This document shows, piece after piece, positions 49,278-58,400 of a stretch of 64,000 nucleotides of DNA (the stretch's first letter is position 1; every line of letters begins with the position of its first letter). This DNA is from Bradyrhizobium sp. Ec3.3 (GTDB taxonomy: Bacteria; Pseudomonadota; Alphaproteobacteria; Rhizobiales; Xanthobacteraceae). The position numbers were made by a program, and so were the translations under genes. The stretch is taken from the NCBI RefSeq assembly GCF_000472925.1, contig NZ_AXAS01000008.1, positions 164,501-228,500 on the forward strand, in the 5' to 3' direction. The notes below the pieces were generated by a model. The model was not told where the DNA came from. It saw only the letters and a program-made list of their open reading frames with translations, and ran no database searches.

Positions 49278-50255
49278 TCACTTCGCCGTCTCGACGCCGG
49301 CGTCCTTGATCACCTTGGCCCATTTCGCGGTCTCGTCCGCGATGAATGTGCGGAAATGCTCGGGGCTATCGCCGATCAGCGTCGCGCCTTGGGCGGCGAG
49401 CTTCTCCTTCACCGCTGCATCAGTCATCGCTTGCGTTGCGAGGCGGTGCAGCTTGTCGACGATCTCTTTCGGCGTGCCCTTCGGCGCCACCATGCCGTAC
49501 CAGTTCTCGATCCGCAGGTCCGGAAAACCCGCTTCTGCCGTGGTCGGCACCTCGGGCGCGGTGGGCGCGCGGTCGGGCGAGCCGACGGCGATGGGTTTCA
49601 AGGCGCCTGCCTTGATCTGCGGCAGCAGCACGGGGAGATCGAGGAAGGTCATTTGCACCTGCTGGCCCAGGAGATCGTTCACCGCGGGCGCCGCGCCGCG
49701 ATAGGGCACGTGGACGATGTCGATTTTCGCCGTCAGCTTGAACAATTCGCCGGCAAGATGCGGCAGGCTGCCGGGCCCAGAGGAGGCGAAGTTGAGCTTG
49801 CCCGCTTGAGCCTTCGCGAGCGCGACCAGCTCACTCATGTTCTGCGCCGGCACGTTGGTGGCGACGACCAGCATCTCCGGCACGGTTGCGACCAGCGTGA
49901 CCGGCGTCAGGTCGGCGAGCGTGTCATAGGCGACCTTCTCCATGCTCGGGCTGATCGCGAGCGCGCCCGCGCTGGAGATCGCGATGGTGTAGCCGTCGGG
50001 AGCGGCCTTTGCGGCGGCGTCGGTGCCGAGTACGCCGCCCTGGCCGCCGCGATTGTCGATCACGACCGGCTGGCCACAGATTTCAGACATGCGCTGGCCG
50101 ATCACGCGGGCGATGATGTCGTTGGGGCCGCCGGCCGGGAACGGAACGATCAGCTTGATCGGCTTGGCGGGGAAATCCTCGGCCATCGCCAGCGACGGCA
50201 GGAGCAGCAGCAATCCCAATAGCAATTGAGAGAGAAGCCTGCGTGAGACGGTCAT
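49278..50255 (-). CDS. Bug/TctC family periplasmic binding protein
   Basis: A 325-residue tripartite tricarboxylate transporter-type receptor. The signal peptide ends near SLAMAEDFPAKP; IKLIVPFPAGGPNDIIARVIGQRM and VVIDNRGGQGGVLG are the family's hallmarks. No TctA/TctB membrane partners are nearby, which is common for these expanded receptors. Ligand unknown. Confidence 0.92.
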   Translation of the reverse strand: MTVSRRLLSQLLLGLLLLLPSLAMAEDFPAKPIKLIVPFPAGGPNDIIARVIGQRMSEICGQPVVIDNRGGQGGVLGTDAAAKAAPDGYTIAISSAGALAISPSMEKVAYDTLADLTPVTLVATVPEMLVVATNVPAQNMSELVALAKAQAGKLNFASSGPGSLPHLAGELFKLTAKIDIVHVPYRGAAPAVNDLLGQQVQMTFLDLPVLLPQIKAGALKPIAVGSPDRAPTAPEVPTTAEAGFPDLRIENWYGMVAPKGTPKEIVDKLHRLATQAMTDAAVKEKLAAQGATLIGDSPEHFRTFIADETAKWAKVIKDAGVETAK

Positions 50256-50275
50256 GCAAGCCTCCGCTCGCTTTG

Positions 50276-51058
50276 TTATTGGTTGAGGAGTTTTAGCGCT
50301 TCTTCGTGCACGCGGGGATCACCGGCGGCGATGATACGGCCGCCGCCTTGCGCCGGCTTGCCTTCCCAGGTGGTGACGATGCCGCCGGCACCGGTGACGA
50401 TCGGGATCAGCGCAGCGATGTCGTAAGGCTTCAGTTCGGTCTCGACCACGAGGTCGACGTGGCCGGCGGCCAGCATGCAATAGGAGTAGCAGTCGCCGCC
50501 ATAGCGCGACAGCCGCGCGCCCTTTTCGATGCGGCCGAAGGTGGCGCGGTCGCGCTCGTTCATCAGAAGCGGGCTCGTGGTGTAGGTCGTAGCCTCTGCA
50601 AGCGAGGCGCAGCGGCGGACCTGCAGGCGGCGCTCGCCGGAGGGACCTTTATAATTGGCCGAGCCGTTGTCGCCGGAAAACCGCTCGCCGATGAAGGGTT
50701 GGTGCATCATGCCGAACACCGGCGCGCCCCTGTACAAGAGTGCGATCAGCGTGCCCCAGATCGGAAAGCCGCCGATGAAGGATTTCGTGCCGTCGATCGG
50801 GTCGAGCACCCAGACGTAGTCGGCGTCCTCACGCTCATTGCCGAATTCCTCGCCGACGATGCCGTGCTGGGGGAAATTGGCCTTGATCAGCCGCCGCATC
50901 ACCGCCTCCGCGGCGCGGTCGGCCTCGGTGACGGGATCGAAATCCTTGGTCTTGCTCTTGTCGTCGATGGACAGGGAGGTGCGGAAGAACGGCAAAATGG
51001 TTTCGCCGGAGGCGGTGGCAAGCCGTCCGATGAAGGCTGAGAAATCGATCACCGTCAC
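50276..51058 (-). CDS. hisN: histidinol-phosphatase, inositol-monophosphatase fold
   Basis: A 260-residue Mg2+-dependent phosphatase of the IMPase superfamily. Metal sites are in GIVGEEFGNE and VLDPIDGTKSFI (DPIDGT), with the third in KPYDIAALIPIV. The HisN branch (histidinol phosphate to histidinol) is favoured by the MHQPFIGERF segment over SuhB-type inositol phosphatases, but only a phylogeny would prove it. It lies 20 bases after the Bug gene on the same strand and is divergent from the MmgR-like sRNA. Confidence 0.85.
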   Translation of the reverse strand: MTVIDFSAFIGRLATASGETILPFFRTSLSIDDKSKTKDFDPVTEADRAAEAVMRRLIKANFPQHGIVGEEFGNEREDADYVWVLDPIDGTKSFIGGFPIWGTLIALLYRGAPVFGMMHQPFIGERFSGDNGSANYKGPSGERRLQVRRCASLAEATTYTTSPLLMNERDRATFGRIEKGARLSRYGGDCYSYCMLAAGHVDLVVETELKPYDIAALIPIVTGAGGIVTTWEGKPAQGGGRIIAAGDPRVHEEALKLLNQ

Positions 51059-51363
51059 AGGCCTGTCCCTTGAACCCGAAAGCCAAACGAATGCTGGTTA
51101 TTGCCTAGCTCAAATCGAGAGGCTCGGGCAGCGCTGTCTTGAATTGCACCCTGGTATTTTGGATGCAGTCGCCCGGTCGCCCTGTCGAGCCATCCGCTGG
51201 CCAAATATCGATCACGGGCTTGAGAGCTTAGTTCCGGGCCTGCCTCGTTGGTATGCAAACGATAATCAACCCATTGAAATTCCTTATCAAAGAAACTGAA
51301 TCCGGGTTTCTGCGGAGACATTGGAGCCCTGTGTTTTTTGCATGGGAAACGGCTCAAAAGCCC

Positions 51364-51392
51364 TTGCACTTTGTGCAGCGCAGTCGCATATT
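51364..51392 (+). promoter_or_regulatory. promoter of the MmgR-like sRNA
   Basis: TTGCAC (51364-51369) and CATATT (51387-51392) are 17 bases apart, placing the transcription start near 51399-51401, which fits the expected sRNA length. Confidence 0.65.
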
Positions 51393-51398
51393 GTTGCG

Positions 51399-51487
51399 GT
51401 GCGGTAGCGCCTCGCGTTACCGCTGCCCTCCTTGGGCGTTTCCTCCCTAGACTTGGGCCGCTTGCTCATAACAAGCGGCCCTTTTTT
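51399..51487 (+). ncRNA. MmgR/alpha-r8 (Rfam suhB) small RNA candidate
   Basis: About 88 bases: a first hairpin (GCGGTAGCG...CGTTACCGC), an unpaired segment with TTTCCTCCCT, which I recall as the invariant decamer of the alpha-r8/MmgR family, and a strong terminator (GGGCCGCTTG/CAAGCGGCCC at 51455-51464 and 51472-51481, then T6). It is divergent from an IMPase-family gene, the setting in which the suhB RNA motif was first noted. The UCCUCC core suggests pairing with ribosome-binding sites of target mRNAs. Confidence 0.8.
51455..51487 (+). terminator. terminator of the sRNA
   Basis: A perfect 10-bp stem GGGCCGCTTG/CAAGCGGCCC with loop CTCATAA is followed by TTTTTT. It faces the 3' end of the N-formylglutamate amidohydrolase gene. 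Confidence 0.92.
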
Positions 51488-51610
51488 CTTGCCCGCATTC
51501 TGCGTCCATCACTTTCGTTTCGATGCGCGCATGAACGCGAAGCGAAAATCGGATCGCGTGTTGATGTGGCCGCCGTCGCGACCTGCGATAGGCGCGAAAA
51601 ATATTGCCGC

Positions 51611-52501
51611 TTATTCGGCCGCAGCCTGGAACGGGCCGAGATCGCCGAACGGAATGGTCGTGGCGAGCACGTCCGACAGTATAGCGAAATCTGCCGCGAC
51701 CTGGTCGAAGCGCGGGCCGCGCTCGCGCCGGCGCTCGTCCATATAGATCGCGCGGTTGAGCTCGAGCTGCACCGCATGCAGGCCGCTCGCCGGATTGCCG
51801 TAGTGCTCGGTGATGAAGCCGCCGGCATAGGGCTTGTTGCGGCCGACCGAATAGCCGAGCCCGCTCAATGTCTCCTCGACCCGGTCGGGAAGCAGCGGCG
51901 TGCAGCTCGTGCCGTAGCGGTCGCCGATCACGACGTCGGGCCGGCGCGGCTCGTCTCTGCTGACGCCGACCGAGGGCATGGAGTGGCAGTCGACCACCAT
52001 CACGGTGCCGAACATCTGGTGCACCTTGTTGATCAGGCGCCTCAGCGCGCGGTGATACGGCTTGTAGAGCGTCTCGATTCGCGCCAGCGCGTCGTCGACC
52101 GCGATCCGCTCGCGATAGATCTCCTGGCCATCGCCGACGACGCGCGGGATGGTGCCGAGCCCGCCGGCAACGCGCATCGAGCGGGTATTGGCAAAGCTCG
52201 GCAGCCGGCCGGAGAACATCCGCGGGTCGAGCTCGTAGGGCTCTCTGTTCACGTCGACATAGGAGCGCGGGAAATTGACGCGCACGACCGGAAAGCCGCG
52301 CGCGCTCAAGTGCCCGATCAGCTCGTCCATGAAGGAATCTTCCGAGCGGCGGAGCGTCGGCAGGTCGATGCGCGAGGCCGCCAAAAAATCGTCCGGATAG
52401 ATCGAGCCGGAATGGGGCGAGTTGAAGATGATCGGCGCCCGCCACTCGATGGGCTCGATAATCTCGAACGGTGGCGACGAGTCGCCGTCAAACCGGGTCA
52501 T
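51611..52501 (-). CDS. N-formylglutamate amidohydrolase
   Basis: A 296-residue zinc-type amidohydrolase of the N-formylglutamate deformylase family (HutG-like), releasing glutamate in the last step of some histidine-degradation routes. FNSPHSGSIYP carries the first histidine, VVRVNFPRSYVDVNREPYELDP and VVDCHSMP are further conserved blocks, and YAGGFITEHYG the last. No other hut genes are present, so the physiological substrate may differ. Confidence 0.9.
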   Translation of the reverse strand: MTRFDGDSSPPFEIIEPIEWRAPIIFNSPHSGSIYPDDFLAASRIDLPTLRRSEDSFMDELIGHLSARGFPVVRVNFPRSYVDVNREPYELDPRMFSGRLPSFANTRSMRVAGGLGTIPRVVGDGQEIYRERIAVDDALARIETLYKPYHRALRRLINKVHQMFGTVMVVDCHSMPSVGVSRDEPRRPDVVIGDRYGTSCTPLLPDRVEETLSGLGYSVGRNKPYAGGFITEHYGNPASGLHAVQLELNRAIYMDERRRERGPRFDQVAADFAILSDVLATTIPFGDLGPFQAAAE

Positions 52502-52815
52502 CTTGGTCAGTTTCGTCCCTCTATATCCGCGACAATCCGGATTGGACTCGAACAGGCCGGCAAAGCGAGGCTCTTATGTGCGGTCATTGTCAGGAATCGC
52601 AACCATTCTGCCAAGTGAAAAGTACGGGTGCCGCGCTGGAACGTGTCTTAACCGTGAAGCATCGCGTGTGCGGGGCCCGATTGATTCGTGCCCCATTCCG
52701 GTTCACAAAGAGCATGCCGTGTGCGGCCGAGGGACGCATTTTTCACCTGAAATTTACCCTCTGTCGGGCTTAGTGAAGTCCAGTGTGTACCCCCGGGGAT
52801 TCGACGTTTCCTGCC
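52502..52815. other. divergent promoter region of the amidohydrolase and cpdR
   Basis: These 314 bases hold no supported gene. A TTAACCGT octamer at 52648-52655 is close to a CtrA half-site, but stands alone. The cpdR promoter should lie within the last 100 bases. Confidence 0.4.
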
Positions 52816-53175
52816 ATGACAAAAATCCTGCTCGCCGAAGACGACAACGACATGCGCCGCTTCCTGGTCAAGGCGCTGGAAAACGCCGGCTTTCAGGTCT
52901 CCTCCCACGACAACGGCATGTCGGCCTATCAACGGCTGCGGGAAGAGCCGTTCGAGATGCTGCTGACCGATATCGTGATGCCAGAGATGGACGGCATCGA
53001 GCTCGCCCGCCGCGCCTCGGAACTCGACCCCGACATCAAGATCATGTTCATCACCGGTTTCGCCGCCGTGGCCCTGAACTCGGATTCGGAGGCCCCCAAG
53101 AACGCCAAGGTCCTGTCCAAACCGGTTCATTTGCGGGAATTGGTGAGCGAAGTGAACAAGATGCTGGCGGCCTAA
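52816..53175 (+). CDS. cpdR: single-domain response regulator CpdR
   Basis: A 119-residue receiver-only protein. Acidic residues are D9 and D10, the phosphorylated Asp is D52 in LLTDIVMPEMDG, the conserved Thr is in FITGFAA and the Lys in LSKPVH. It closely matches alphaproteobacterial CpdR, which in the unphosphorylated state recruits ClpXP to degrade cell-cycle factors such as CtrA regulators. CpdR usually has KPFHLRDL; here it is KPVHLREL. ATG 52816 is set by alignment to the family. Confidence 0.93.
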   Translation: MTKILLAEDDNDMRRFLVKALENAGFQVSSHDNGMSAYQRLREEPFEMLLTDIVMPEMDGIELARRASELDPDIKIMFITGFAAVALNSDSEAPKNAKVLSKPVHLRELVSEVNKMLAA

Positions 53176-53193
53176 ATCGGTCGCCTTCCGTCC

Positions 53194-53222
53194 TTGCGCG
53201 CGCTCCCCTGAGCCGTTATAGG
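53194..53222 (+). promoter_or_regulatory. promoter of tRNA-Val
   Basis: TTGCGC (53194-53199) and TATAGG (53217-53222) are separated by 17 bases and end 26 bases before the tRNA. Confidence 0.6.
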
Positions 53223-53248
53223 GACCCCACCCGACTTTTGGACATCTA

Positions 53249-53323
53249 GGGCACGTAGCTCAGCGGGAGAGCACTACCTTGACATGGTAGGGGTCACAGG
53301 TTCGATCCCTGTCGTGCCCACCA
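53249..53323 (+). tRNA. tRNA-Val (anticodon GAC)
   Basis: A 75-base cloverleaf: acceptor GGGCACG/CGTGCCC, D arm AGCTCAGCGGGAGAGC, anticodon stem CTACC/GGTAG with loop TTGACAT (GAC at 53281-53283), T arm with GGTTCGATCC and an encoded CCA end. It is the attachment gene of the adjoining mobile element: the integrase frame on the other strand ends inside it. Confidence 0.95.
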
Positions 53324-54537
53324 CGCTTCAGACCGCCATCTGATTTAATTGAACTTTTTGCTCGATTTCCCGCACCTAGGTTCTCGGTGAGGGAATAGAC
53401 GTTCGCTCTATGGTCCATCGAGCCGGTCATCCGTTCGAGCTTTGCAACACCCCCATATGCGAGTTTCTTGCGGTTGGCCTTCTTCGTGTAATGGCTCGCC
53501 ATCCGACGGTCGGTCCACCCGAAGATCGCATCGAGTTCGGCCTCGGTCGCGCCGTTTTCGGCCGCGACGGTGGCTGCCGCCTTGCGCAGCCCGTGCGCTG
53601 ATCGGTTCATCAGGCCAGCAGCGACGCACTTTTCTTTGAACAGGTTGCCGATGCTCTCCTTGGTCATCGGCTTGCCGTGCCGAGTCGCGATGTAGGTCTC
53701 GGTTCCGATTGGCCCGGCCTCCAGCGTCCTGCGCAGGACATCGAGCATCGGGAAGGTGACCTCGATGGTCTCATCTCCCTTTTCGAGGCGCTTCGTGATG
53801 ATCGGAACGGTGACCTTCTCGACTTTTCCATCCGGTCCAATTCGCTCTTGCACCTGCTCCGTGACGTCGGCAGGGCCGAACGACGCTGCGTCACCACGCC
53901 GAAAGCCGGTGAAGAGGTAGACGTCGATCATGATGCGCTCGCGTGTGCCGAGTGGCCAGCGCTTGTAGTAGCGGCGCACGTCGGCATCAGACCATGTGAC
54001 AAAGCCTTCGGTCTTCGCCGGTTTCGGTGTTTTGATCCCTTCGGTCGGATCGGCCTGCAGGATCTTTTGCGCAACCGCCCAAACGAACATCCGCCTCATT
54101 GTGGTGAGAAAGTGCCGAGCAGCGGACGGATTCTGAGCGCGCCGCCCAAGCCCGTCGATGATGTGCTGCTTCTGGATCGCGGCGGGCTTCTTGTTGCCGT
54201 TTGCCTCCAGCACATGCATCATGAGGTTATTGCGCTGCTTGTGAGTGCTCGCCTTCATCTCGCGCCAATCCGGCGCTTTCGCTTTGTACTCCTCCCACAG
54301 CCATTTGAGGCTACCGTTGAAAACCTTGGCGGTAGTCTCGTTGGGGTCGATGGCGAGGCACGGCCTATTAAACATATCCGCCACTGCGATGTCGTAGTTG
54401 CGGTTAAACTCAACTGACCCGTACTCACCGCGAATGCGAGTGCGTTTGCCACCCACGTCCTTGTTGCGAACATACCAAACCGTCCTGCCGTGACGGTTGG
54501 TTTCCTTGTGAAGGTAGGGCTTGCGAGGACGGGGCAT
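53260..54537 (-). CDS. tyrosine integrase of a tRNA-Val element
   Basis: A 425-residue phage/ICE-type tyrosine recombinase. The SAM-like core-binding domain is about residues 65-160; the catalytic arginine is in LFTGFRRGD (213-214), then HGLR (His315, Arg318), the GW of GWTD (340-341) and the nucleophile Tyr350 in HYTKK. ATG 54537 is preferred to TTG 54549. The last 21 codons are read from the opposite strand of the tRNA gene, and the stop comes from the D arm, so the C-terminal tail depends on integration state. Confidence 0.93.
   Translation of the reverse strand: MPRPRKPYLHKETNRHGRTVWYVRNKDVGGKRTRIRGEYGSVEFNRNYDIAVADMFNRPCLAIDPNETTAKVFNGSLKWLWEEYKAKAPDWREMKASTHKQRNNLMMHVLEANGNKKPAAIQKQHIIDGLGRRAQNPSAARHFLTTMRRMFVWAVAQKILQADPTEGIKTPKPAKTEGFVTWSDADVRRYYKRWPLGTRERIMIDVYLFTGFRRGDAASFGPADVTEQVQERIGPDGKVEKVTVPIITKRLEKGDETIEVTFPMLDVLRRTLEAGPIGTETYIATRHGKPMTKESIGNLFKEKCVAAGLMNRSAHGLRKAAATVAAENGATEAELDAIFGWTDRRMASHYTKKANRKKLAYGGVAKLERMTGSMDHRANVYSLTENLGAGNRAKSSIKSDGGLKRGGHDRDRTCDPYHVKVVLSR
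53300..53323 (+). other. probable attachment site at the tRNA-Val 3' end
   Basis: Elements with this kind of integrase recombine within the T arm and 3' end of a tRNA gene. The intact tRNA here marks one element boundary; I found no second copy of GGTTCGATCCCTGTCGTG in the rest of the window, so the other end lies beyond 64 kb or is lost. Confidence 0.55.
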
Positions 54538-54545
54538 GGAACGAA

Positions 54546-54731
54546 TCAAAGCACGAAATGCTCTTCAGGCTCAACAGCCTCATCGGTCTCTTGCACCGCA
54601 GTGGATTTGAGCAAGTTAACGATGATCGTGCCGTCTGGCTTGATCTGGAGCGATGCAGCGCCAGCCGCCTTCGCAGCGCGGATTGCCCGCGCCACGTCGC
54701 CTTGGGTAAATCGGGCGGGGCGCCGGCTCAT
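54546..54731 (-). CDS. small hypothetical protein next to the integrase
   Basis: A 61-residue protein from ATG 54731, behind AAGGGG. It opens with a helix-rich segment (FTQGDVARAIRAAKAAGA) and a strand pair (SLQIKPDGTIIVNL), reminiscent of small element-borne DNA-binding or regulatory proteins. It ends eight bases before the integrase ATG, so it may influence integrase expression. No family is firmly recognised. Confidence 0.6.
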   Translation of the reverse strand: MSRRPARFTQGDVARAIRAAKAAGAASLQIKPDGTIIVNLLKSTAVQETDEAVEPEEHFVL

Positions 54732-55066
54732 TAAAACCCCTTCCATTTGTCGATCGGTCCAGATGCTTTCCGCCAGTGAGCCGGCTCCGCGAACCGGCGT
54801 CTTTTGATTTGCGATCGCTTCGTTGGGCCTAGCACATACGTGCGCTGCACGCCGTCGGCTTTGCGCATGCGTGGGGTTGTCCTCGTGGGTCTCGTTGCTG
54901 CAGCATGGTAGCTGCCTTCGAGTGCAGTCAAATCAGAGTTGCCCGCCACCGCATCGATATCAAACGTCCTCGCGGGCGTCGGCATGCCACGGTCGTTGCG
55001 ATGACGCATCGTCGCACGCGGGATTTCCGCACTACGTGGCGACCCAAATGCCTCGATCCGAGTCAT
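54731..55066 (-). CDS. hypothetical protein coupled to the small gene
   Basis: An open frame of 111 residues from ATG 55066 (AAGGA four bases upstream), or 123 from 55102. Its TAA overlaps the ATG of the next gene (TAATG), a sign of translational coupling and of real coding. It is basic and rich in Arg, with the C-terminal KRRRFAEPAHWRKASGPIDKW. Function unknown. Confidence 0.5.
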   Translation of the reverse strand: MTRIEAFGSPRSAEIPRATMRHRNDRGMPTPARTFDIDAVAGNSDLTALEGSYHAAATRPTRTTPRMRKADGVQRTYVLGPTKRSQIKRRRFAEPAHWRKASGPIDKWKGF

Positions 55067-55224
55067 TTCGTCCTTGCCGCGCATGCCTCCGCCCTGAATC
55101 ATAATCAGTCTGAGCGAATAAGATCGTAGGCCGCTCCAGCAAGAAAGAAGTCAGGTGCACAGGTCCGGCTCCTGGGTAGCCGTGGCGTACAAATAGGACG
55201 AACCGGTTCGGTTGGCTCTACTCG

Positions 55225-55440
55225 TCACCGGACTTCATCGAACTCGCCTTTCGGTCGCCATCCGACTGGATCTGTGATCCAGCGGTTGATGTCGGATTCA
55301 TGCCAGCCGGTCCCGTTGGCGCTGATTTTCAGCTGAGCCGGGAACGTGCCCTCGGCGATCTTACGGTAGATGGTGGACCGAGACAGTCCGGTCCGGGAAA
55401 GAACGGTTTTCAAGCGGATGATCCGGTCTGGTTCGCGCAT
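55225..55440 (-). CDS. AlpA-type excisionase/regulator
   Basis: A 71-residue MerR-like HTH protein of the AlpA/Xis group (RLKTVLSRTGLSRSTIYRKI, the winged-helix core; then GWHESDINRWI). AlpA proteins regulate excision of integrated elements. ATG 55440 has its own site, AGGAGG, ten bases upstream, so it can be made alone. As sequenced it is also in frame with the end of traA because the traA stop has been lost. Confidence 0.85.
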   Translation of the reverse strand: MREPDRIIRLKTVLSRTGLSRSTIYRKIAEGTFPAQLKISANGTGWHESDINRWITDPVGWRPKGEFDEVR

Positions 55441-58400
55441 GGCCGCACTGCCTCCTGCTGGCTGTTTCTGACGCCTTCTGAGAGCAGAGAGGGGGGCGCT
55501 CGCAGCGCGCAACAGAGTGCTTCGCGTCGCCGTGCTGTCGCGTAGAGCCGGTGGAAAAAAGGATAGATCAAATTCCGAGGCCCCGGCCTCTTCCAAGATC
55601 GAGGCCGTGAGTGAAGGCCAGTTCGAGACCGAGCCGCCGGCCCGAATCGAAGGCGATGCCGAGCTCTCTCTTGCGGTTGGCGAGGAGGGATTCGAATTGC
55701 GGTCGCGTTCGAGGCTTCTCGCCATATCACCCATTGCCGACCGCGTGGCCCGGTAGCCAGACATGTCGCCTGCCTGATATTGGCTCAGGCGGGTTTCGTC
55801 GAGCTCCTGCCAGCGTTCCACAAAGCGGTCGGCGCGGCGGCCTGGATTGATGCGCATTTCGGTCTCGAGTTGGAGGGCGCGGACAGCGCGGTTGAGCCGG
55901 CCGGATGCAGCTTCGCGGGCAAGCTCGGGATTCTTCTTGTAGGCGGCTTCGGCATCGACCGAGCCGTAGGGCCGCAAGCCCTCGAAGACCCGCCGGGCCT
56001 TGTTTAATTCTTTCACCTGCTCGGGACTTGCCTTGCCGCCCATCTCCTGTGCCGTGAAGATCGCATCCACGGCGCGGGCGTGCCGCACCAGAGCCTTCGT
56101 TCGCAGGCGACGCGCTTCCGCTTCCGGGTCTACGGCCACCCTCCTTTCCGGCGCTTCGATTTCGCGCCGCTCGACTGCCGCACCACTCCTTTCCCTTATC
56201 GGCGTGTCCCGTTCCGGCCGCTGCCCGCTATCTCGGCCGGGCACACTTTCGGGCGGGCGCATGCCGTCGAACATGCCGCGCAACTTCTCCGGCACGACCT
56301 TGCGCACGATCTCGGCCACACGCTCGCGGAAGGTGATCCCACGCCGCTCGGCGTAGCTTTGTGCCGGATCGGCGCGTTCGTAGTCGGATGCCATGTCCTT
56401 GGCGCGGTCGCGCGACAGGGTGCGGACAAGCCGTCCCTCGCCGGCAAAATCGTCGCGGCCATAGTGCAGGTCCATACCGTCGCGGTGCCGCGACAGGGCG
56501 ACATAGCTGCCATGGGCATCCATGCCCGGCGTCGCCAGCACAAGGGTGCGGTCCACGGTCATGCCCTGCGCCTTGTGGATGGTCGCGGCATAGCCATGGT
56601 CGATCTTGTTGTAGTCTTTGAAGTCGAAGCGAACGGATTGGCCATCGTCGGTCTGCACGGTCATGGATTGCGCGTTGACCTGCTCGATGGTGCCGAGCGT
56701 GCCGTTCTTCACGCCAAGGCTACGCTCGTTCTGCAGGAACATCACGCGATCGCCGCTGGCGAAGTGGCGCGCGCCGCGTTCGACCGCCAGGCGCACGTCA
56801 TCCCCCAGATCACCGGCAGCCCGCATCCGCTCCCGGGCAGCTTCGTTAAGGGCGCGAACCTCGTCGTTGGTGTGCGTGAGAATGATCCGGCTGCGCTCCG
56901 GCGCCGCCTGGCGATCGCGATCCCAGCGCTCGATCAGATCGTTGCTCGCCTGGTCGCGGGTTCGGGCTTCATGCACCATGCCCTGGGAGCGATAAGCCTC
57001 CAGCGCGTCGCCCGTCCTGCCGCTCGCCAGATCGCGCGTGGCATCGCGCTGCCAGTCCTCGCGCTGACGGCGCACTTCGCTGATTTCCACGCCGCCGTGG
57101 CGCTCGTAAATGGACCGGAATGCCGCGCCCGCCTCGATTGCTTGCAACTGCCTGGGATCGCCGACCAGCGCGACTTTCGCGCCGGCCTCTGCCGCATGGG
57201 ACAGCACGCGCTCCAACTGACGCGTGCCGACCATGCCCGCCTCGTCCACAACCAGGACGTCGCGCGCGGTGAGCAGGTCGCGGCCCTGTCCCCACCCATG
57301 CTCCATGCTGGCGATGGTGCGCGACGCGATGCCCGATCCGCTTTCGAGATTTTCTGCCGCGATGCCGGAGAGCGCCACGCCCTGGACCTCGTAGCCCGCG
57401 GCTTCCCAGGCCTCCCGCGCCACGCCCAGCATTGCGCTCTTGCCGGTCCCGGCGTGGCCGACCACCATCCCGAGATCTGCCCCTTCCGTGACATGCGCCA
57501 GCGCGTCGGCCTGCTCGGTCGACAGGACAAGGCTGCGGGCTTCCGCACGCGCCAGCGCCGCTTCGCGATCCCTGTCACGCACCTGATGGCGATTCCTTTC
57601 GGCCATCAGTTCGGCGACTCGGTGCAGGCGATGTTCCGCCTCGATCATCGCGCGCGTGGTGAAGCGATCTTCGCCCCGTCTATCGCTGCCAAGTTCGATC
57701 AGATCCGGGGCGCCGCGCATCGCGCCCATGACTTCGTTGAACTGCTCGATCCCATCGCTGTGCCGGTGCGCAAACTTCGCCATGTCGCGCTGCGTGAAGG
57801 TCGATTGCTGATGCGTGATCGCGTCCAATGCGAGGGAAGGATCGGTGATGATCCGCGTTCCATTGGCGCGCGCGATCTCGCGGTGCAATTCGGCCCGGTC
57901 CGCCTCTGTCCCTCCGCTCTCGATGCCCCGGTCCTCAATCCGTTTGGCGGGCGCGCCGATCTGGCTTTGCGGCTCAAGCGCGAGGCCCTGTGCCTCAAAA
58001 CTCCGATGGTCGATGCGGGCGTCGATGTCGAGCTCGGCAAGCCGCTCATTGGCGATCTCGGCCCAGCGTTCACGCCAGCGCTCCACCATCTCCGTGCGGT
58101 TCCAGTCCCGTGCCTTCTGGCCAAAACCGTTCTCGTCCACCGCGCGCATGGTCAGCATGACATGGGCATGGGGCTTGGGCATGCCGTCCTCGGTCACGTC
58201 CCAATGCACATTGAGATCGGCGATCATGCCCCGATCGACGAACTCGCGGCGAACGAAGTCGCGGCCGAGTTCGATGCCTTGCGCCTGTGTCATCTCGCGC
58301 GGGATGGCGAACTCCACCTCGCGGGCAAGCTGCGCGTCCTTCCTGATCTCGAGCGCCTCGACATCGTTCCACAGCCGTTCGCGGTCGCTCCATGCCCCCG

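Noticed and set aside
51055..51369. 104-residue minus-strand frame upstream of hisN
   Set aside because: No ribosome site or family; it lies in the sRNA promoter region.
52648..52655. TTAACCGT upstream of cpdR as a CtrA site
   Set aside because: A single imperfect half-site 160 bases away is expected by chance.
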